The notes under the pieces are model-generated. The model ran no database searches. It was not told the DNA's origin and worked only from the letters and a program-made list of their open reading frames with translations. Below are positions 59,896-64,000 of a stretch of DNA of 64,000 nt, one piece after another. How positions within the stretch are numbered: the first letter of the stretch is position 1; each line of letters starts with the position of its first letter. The DNA lies in the NCBI RefSeq assembly GCF_034314045.1, contig NZ_JAVIWL010000001.1, positions 1,798,001 through 1,862,000 of the forward strand, written 5' to 3'. The translations under genes were made by a program, and so were the position numbers. Source of the DNA: Glaciimonas sp. CA11.2 (lineage in GTDB: Bacteria; Pseudomonadota; Gammaproteobacteria; Burkholderiales; Burkholderiaceae_D).

Positions 59896-61836
59896 ATGAC
59901 AATATTGAATTTTCCTTTTTCCGCCATTGTCGACCAACCGCAGTTGAAGACCGCGTTGCTGCTGTGCGCGATCGACCCGACCCTTGGCGGTGTGTTGATT
60001 CGCGGCGACAAAGGCACCGCAAAAAGTACCGCCGCACGTGCCTTGCCAGCGATTCTGCCGCGCATTGAGCGGACCGTGGGATGTGCCTTTAACTGCCGCC
60101 CCGATGAGCCGTCAAGTTTATGCGATGCGTGTATCGATTCGGCTCGGACAGTTACGTCGGCGAGCGTACCGTTTGTGACCTTGCCGCTGGGTGCAACCGA
60201 AGATCGTGTCCTCGGCACGCTGGACTTGCAACGCGCATTGAAGGGCGACGCACGTACTTTTCAACCGGGTTTGCTGGCCGCCGCACATCGTGGAATTCTC
60301 TATATTGACGAGGTCAACTTGCTGGCCGATCATCTGGTCGATGTGTTGCTTGATGTGGCAGCGATGGGCGTCAATTCGGTACAACGGGAAGGTCTTTCGG
60401 TCAAGCATCCGGCGCGTCTGACGTTGATTGGCACGATGAATCTGGAGGAGGGAGACTTGCGACCGCAATTGCTGGATCGTTTTGGTCTCATGGTTGAGGT
60501 GTTCGCGCCGCGCGACAAAACACTTCGGTCAGAAGTAGTACGGCGTCGTATCCGGTATGAAGCCGATCCGACCGCCTTTTCTACACTCTGGTCGGTACAG
60601 CAAACAGCTTTGCTAGCCCAACTCACCGCTGCCCAAAAATTGCTGCCAACGGTCGAAATGAGCGATGCATTACTGGATCTGATCAGCCATCTTTGCTGCG
60701 AGTTTGAGGTTGCCAGTTTGCGTGCAGACATTGTTATGCACAAGGCGGCACGTGCATTGGCTGCGCTGGAAGGGCGCACAAGTGTCACGCCCGAGGATAT
60801 CCGTCAGGCCGCGCAACTGGTATTGCCGCATCGTCGTCGTCGCAAGCCTTTTGAGCAGCCGGGTTTGGATCAAAATAAGCTTGATGAGTTGATGCAACAG
60901 ACCACGGCACCTGATTTGCCATCGCCATCATCCAACGATGCATCAGAACATAATCCGGATCAGCAGGATGACACGGGAGACGACACGGGAAAATCGAACG
61001 ACGCCGAACAGCATCAGGTATTTTCCATCGCCGCAGCCGCCAACGCCCGCCAACTCTCGATCTCCGGTATCAATGCCCACGGTGCAGCAGTCGTTGCCGG
61101 TCGCCGTAGCGACATTCAAGATGCTTCGCAAGGACGTATGGTGCGCAGTATTCCTGATCCGCATCCGCGTAGTCTGGCGATTGCCGCAACGTTGCGCTCT
61201 GCCGCGCTAAGAGATCCGCAAGACTTTCAAGTGACGAATCAAGATTTGCATGCGCAGGTCCGGGTAGGGAAAACGGCGAATCTTATTTTATTTGTTGTCG
61301 ATGCTTCCGGCTCCATGGCAGCGCAACGTCGCATGGAAGCTGTGAAGGGCGCGGTGTTAAGTTTATTGACAGACGCTTATCAGCGCCGTGATGAAGTCGC
61401 CGTTATCACTTTTGGCGGCCAGTCCGCGCAATTGTTACTGGCACCGACGCGTGGGATTGATCTTGCTGAAAAGAGTTTGCGTGAACTTCCCACCGGTGGC
61501 CGCACGCCTTTACCGCATGCTTTGCAGTTGGCTTGCGAACTATTGCAACGACGCGCACAACAAAGCACAGCGGCAACCCCATTGCTGGTAATTCTCAGTG
61601 ATGGCAAAGCCAACGTTGCGCTAACCACCGGCGGCGATCCATGGCGCGAGACCCTCGAATTGGCCGCACAACTGTTTGATAATGGCATTGCAGCGCTGGT
61701 GCTGGATACGGAAGATGGCTATTTGCGTCTGGGCCGAGCGGCGCAATTGGCCGAAGCGTTAGGTGCTGAATGCCTGACGTTGGAGCAACTCACTGCCGAT
61801 AATCTGGCGTTGACGATTAGGGCGCGCATGCAATAA
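59896..61836 (+). CDS. ChlI-ChlD-type AAA+/VWA chelatase subunit for cobalt insertion
   Basis: The 646-residue protein joins an AAA+ domain (Walker A GDKGTAKSTAARALPAILP, Walker B GILYIDEVNLLADHLVDVLLD, sensor IGTMNLEEGDLRPQLLDRFG) to an acidic linker and a von Willebrand A domain with the MIDAS motif FVVDASGSMAAQRRME. It has the fused ChlI-ChlD arrangement used with CobN in bacteria that lack separate CobS and CobT. It should hydrolyse ATP to drive cobalt insertion by CobN. Confidence 0.92.
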   Translation: MTILNFPFSAIVDQPQLKTALLLCAIDPTLGGVLIRGDKGTAKSTAARALPAILPRIERTVGCAFNCRPDEPSSLCDACIDSARTVTSASVPFVTLPLGATEDRVLGTLDLQRALKGDARTFQPGLLAAAHRGILYIDEVNLLADHLVDVLLDVAAMGVNSVQREGLSVKHPARLTLIGTMNLEEGDLRPQLLDRFGLMVEVFAPRDKTLRSEVVRRRIRYEADPTAFSTLWSVQQTALLAQLTAAQKLLPTVEMSDALLDLISHLCCEFEVASLRADIVMHKAARALAALEGRTSVTPEDIRQAAQLVLPHRRRRKPFEQPGLDQNKLDELMQQTTAPDLPSPSSNDASEHNPDQQDDTGDDTGKSNDAEQHQVFSIAAAANARQLSISGINAHGAAVVAGRRSDIQDASQGRMVRSIPDPHPRSLAIAATLRSAALRDPQDFQVTNQDLHAQVRVGKTANLILFVVDASGSMAAQRRMEAVKGAVLSLLTDAYQRRDEVAVITFGGQSAQLLLAPTRGIDLAEKSLRELPTGGRTPLPHALQLACELLQRRAQQSTAATPLLVILSDGKANVALTTGGDPWRETLELAAQLFDNGIAALVLDTEDGYLRLGRAAQLAEALGAECLTLEQLTADNLALTIRARMQ

Positions 61837-61865
61837 AAAGAGCGTGAAAAATCGTCACCGTCATC

Positions 61866-61896
61866 GTCATCCTCTTGATGACTGTTTATTTTATTT
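61866..61896 (+). terminator. Weak terminator-like hairpin after the ChlI-ChlD gene
   Basis: GTCATC and GATGAC pair around CTCTT, followed by TGTTTATTTTATTT. The 6-bp stem is short, so it may attenuate rather than end transcription before cbiE. Confidence 0.35.
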
Positions 61897-61922
61897 ATGC
61901 TGTTTTGTATTGAAAGTTTTTT

Positions 61923-62630
61923 ATGATCATCTGTATCGGCGCCGGTCCCGGCGACATTGGCTATCTCACACAGCGTGGCGCAGAATTGATTCGTGCTGCG
62001 GATGTCGTGGCGGGGTTTGATGCGGTCGTTAATGTTATCCAGAGCATCATTCCAGCGACTGCCGAAGTGGTCCTCATGAATTATCGTGATCAGGTCGCGC
62101 AACTGGATCTGGTGGCCAAAGCGCATCACGAAGGCAAACGCTGCGTCGTGGTGTTTATGGGCGATATTCACTTTAGCGGTTTTCAGTATCTGGAACGGGT
62201 TGAGCGTGCTTGCGGTCATTCTGTGGAGACTTTGCCAGGTATTTCATCGGCACAAATACTGGCTTCGCGTGCGAAGGTTTGTTTTGACGAAACCACGTTC
62301 ATTACCTTCCATCGACGTGGCGATTTGACGCCGTTCAAGCGTCATCTGGTGCACGTGCTTCAGGATGCGCGCAATGCGATTGTTATTCCGTGTCCATGGG
62401 ATGCCGCCCGTTCGTTTATGCCGCCGCATATTGCGACTTATTTGCTGGAGCAAGGTATTGATCCACAACATCCAACCGAAGTCTGGGAAAATCTGACACG
62501 CGCCGAGGCCGAGTGGCATGGCACGTTGGCAGAATGCGCACACAAGACGTTCAGCGACATGAGTATTATGTTGATACGGACGTTGGCACCGATGGATAGC
62601 CAGATCGAAGCGGCACCGGAGGCCAAATGA
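61923..62630 (+). CDS. cbiE: Precorrin-6Y C5,15-methyltransferase subunit CbiE
   Basis: The 235-residue tetrapyrrole methylase has the SAM-binding start [31 protein letters not shown] and [37 protein letters not shown]. It corresponds to the N-terminal methylase half of CobL. The decarboxylating partner (CbiT or the CobL C-terminal domain) is not in the window and probably lies beyond the right edge. Its stop overlaps the next start (ATGA). Confidence 0.9.
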   Translation: MIICIGAGPGDIGYLTQRGAELIRAADVVAGFDAVVNVIQSIIPATAEVVLMNYRDQVAQLDLVAKAHHEGKRCVVVFMGDIHFSGFQYLERVERACGHSVETLPGISSAQILASRAKVCFDETTFITFHRRGDLTPFKRHLVHVLQDARNAIVIPCPWDAARSFMPPHIATYLLEQGIDPQHPTEVWENLTRAEAEWHGTLAECAHKTFSDMSIMLIRTLAPMDSQIEAAPEAK

Positions 62631-64000
62631 ACCTTGCGCCTCCAGCATCCTCAGTCAGCGGCTTTGGCATCGTCATCGCCGGTCACGGTAGTCGCGATCC
62701 CGACGCCGTGCGCGAATTCGAGGCCTTGGTCACGTTGGTTCGCGCACGTGCGCCGCAGCATGCGGTGTCACATGGTTATCTGGAGTTTTCCAGCCCGACT
62801 ATCGGTGATGCACTTGTTGCGGCAGTCAGTGCCAATGTGGCCGCAGGATCGACGCAGATAGCGGTCGTACCAGCCGTGTTACTGGCTGCGCGCCATGCCA
62901 AGAACGACATGCCCGCCGAAGTGCTGGCGATGGCGCGCGATTATCCGGCCATTGATTTTCACTTCGGTGCGCCGTTGAATTTACATCCGCAATTGTTGCA
63001 GCTGGCGCAAGAGCGCATCATCGCTGCCGAGGCCACATCCACCCAGACCATCCGTCGATCTGATACGTGTCTGGTGTTGGTGGGGCGCGGCACGACTGAT
63101 CCTGATGCTAATAGTGAAGTTTCCAAACTGGCGCGGATGCTGGAAGAAGGCATGGGTTTCGGTAGCGCTATGGTGTGCTACTCAGGGACCGCCAAGCCAC
63201 TTGTTGCGGATGGCCTCCGCGCTGCCGCACAGTTGGGATTCGCACGGCTTGTAGTGCTGCCTTTCTTCTTGTTTGATGGTGTATTGGTGAAGCGTATTTA
63301 CGCCGCCGTGGACGATCTGCAACACCGCGAGTCGAATGTGGATATCGTGAAAGCCGGGTATTTCGGTGCACATCAACACGTCGCCGATGTCATTATCGAA
63401 CGGGCGCGTGAGGCGGTCGCAGGCCGCGCCGATATGAACTGTAGCTTGTGCAAATATCGGGTGCAAATTGTTGGCTTTGAAGAGCAAGTCGGCGAACCAC
63501 AGCGCGCCCACCATTTGCTGGTGCGCGGGTTGCTCGAAAAAGAGCTGCAAACTATGGCGGAGCCGACGACAGCGGTAGCAATGCCGTATGTGCCGCATCC
63601 AATTGAAGCCGAAAGTTTTCGCATCATCGCGGCAGGGCGTGACTGGTCGGCGTTTCCTGCTGCGCATCTCACGGTGCTACAACGTCTGGTGCATACCAGC
63701 GGCGATTTTAATGCGGTCGATAATATTTTTGTGTCGGCGGGTGCGGTTGAAACCGGGATTCGTGCTTTATTGCGCTGCAAGCAAATTGTCACGGATGTGA
63801 CCATGGTGCAGACCGGATTGAAACGCGCTTTGCTGGAACAGCTCGGTATCGAAACCTGGTGCGGCGTCCATGATCGGGAGACCCATTTACTATCCGCTGC
63901 GCAAGGCATCACGCGCTCGGCGGCAGGTATGCGGCGTGCGTTTGAAAAGTTTGGTAATGACATCGTGTTAGCGATTGGTGATGCGCCTACCGCGATCATG
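62627..64000 (+). CDS. CbiX-CbiC fusion: cobaltochelatase plus precorrin-8X methylmutase, partial
   Basis: An open frame of 458 codons runs from ATG 62627 ([16 protein letters not shown]) to the right edge without a stop. Residues 1 to about 270 are a CbiX sirohydrochlorin cobaltochelatase with histidines in [12 protein letters not shown] and [12 protein letters not shown] and the second half [16 protein letters not shown]. From about residue 323 a CbiC/CobH methylmutase begins ([17 protein letters not shown], then [20 protein letters not shown] and [13 protein letters not shown]). A cysteine pair (NCSLCKYR, about residue 272) lies in the linker. The fusion places an early chelatase and a late isomerase in one chain. 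Confidence 0.9.
   Translation, partial: MNLAPPASSVSGFGIVIAGHGSRDPDAVREFEALVTLVRARAPQHAVSHGYLEFSSPTIGDALVAAVSANVAAGSTQIAVVPAVLLAARHAKNDMPAEVLAMARDYPAIDFHFGAPLNLHPQLLQLAQERIIAAEATSTQTIRRSDTCLVLVGRGTTDPDANSEVSKLARMLEEGMGFGSAMVCYSGTAKPLVADGLRAAAQLGFARLVVLPFFLFDGVLVKRIYAAVDDLQHRESNVDIVKAGYFGAHQHVADVIIERAREAVAGRADMNCSLCKYRVQIVGFEEQVGEPQRAHHLLVRGLLEKELQTMAEPTTAVAMPYVPHPIEAESFRIIAAGRDWSAFPAAHLTVLQRLVHTSGDFNAVDNIFVSAGAVETGIRALLRCKQIVTDVTMVQTGLKRALLEQLGIETWCGVHDRETHLLSAAQGITRSAAGMRRAFEKFGNDIVLAIGDAPTAIM

Noticed and set aside
1..64000. CRISPR arrays, tRNA or rRNA genes, complete prophage
   Set aside because: No regularly spaced repeats, cloverleaf sequences, rRNA signatures or phage structural genes were recognised; the C4-like RNA alone does not make a prophage.

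Overview
The window looks like chromosome from a betaproteobacterium of the Oxalobacteraceae type (Herbaspirillum/Collimonas/Glaciimonas-like). This is inferred from the Porin_4-type porin, the PEP-CTERM remnant, the DUF3761 and DUF2145 proteins, the FecI/FecR/TonB system and the mixed cobalamin gene set. No rRNA, tRNA or CRISPR array was recognised. Two genes run off the window edges: a CitE-like lyase on the left and a CbiX-CbiC fusion on the right.

Region 1 (1-20.5 kb) is a catabolic island for an unidentified carboxylate or a precursor of one. It encodes two CitE/HpcH-type lyases, a citrate-synthase-like short lyase, two CaiB/BaiF CoA-transferases, an SDR plus MaoC (hydratase-2) pair, an enoyl-CoA hydratase, a luciferase-like FMN monooxygenase with a flavin reductase, a LysR regulator, a complete branched-chain-type ABC importer with two tandem binding proteins, an aldehyde dehydrogenase and a zinc alcohol dehydrogenase. 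A plausible reading is import, oxidation, CoA transfer, beta-oxidation-like steps, then C-C cleavage. The substrate cannot be read from sequence.

Region 2 (20.5-23 kb) is a small accessory island. An XRE-ImmA/IrrE regulator is coupled to a frameshifted PIN-domain toxin gene behind an inverted-repeat operator. Divergent from it is a structured RNA that resembles the phage C4 antisense RNA, followed by a 37-codon leader ORF whose stop overlaps the start of a 111-residue protein of unknown function.

Region 3 (23-33.7 kb) holds a porin gene split by a 2.6-kb IS21-family element; removing the element restores an in-frame 368-residue porin. A fructose-type ABC operon follows (binding protein, permease, ATPase, RbsD/FucU mutarotase, ROK regulator, PfkB kinase). 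After it come two decayed genes: the C-terminus of a PEP-CTERM protein and a shred of an amino-acid permease gene.

Region 4 (33.7-45.6 kb) contains a PhyH-type dioxygenase, an APC amino-acid permease, a small membrane protein, a DUF2145 protein, an IS30-family element, and an iron-uptake locus (Fur-like box, FecI, FecR, TonB receptor with STN domain) ending in a frameshifted beta-propeller gene.

Region 5 (45.7-51.3 kb) is a 2-ketogluconate locus: a PtxS-like LacI repressor, two matching operators, then kguE, kguK, kguT and kguD and a very strong terminator. Two small secreted proteins and a fluoroacetate-dehalogenase-like hydrolase follow.

Region 6 (53.7-64 kb) begins with a cobalamin riboswitch and continues with cbtB, cbtA, a 2Fe-2S ferredoxin, cobN with a histidine-rich insertion, a ChlI-ChlD-type chelatase subunit, cbiE and a CbiX-CbiC fusion. 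It is a cobalt uptake and corrin-ring operon that contains both an early-type and a late-type cobalt chelatase.
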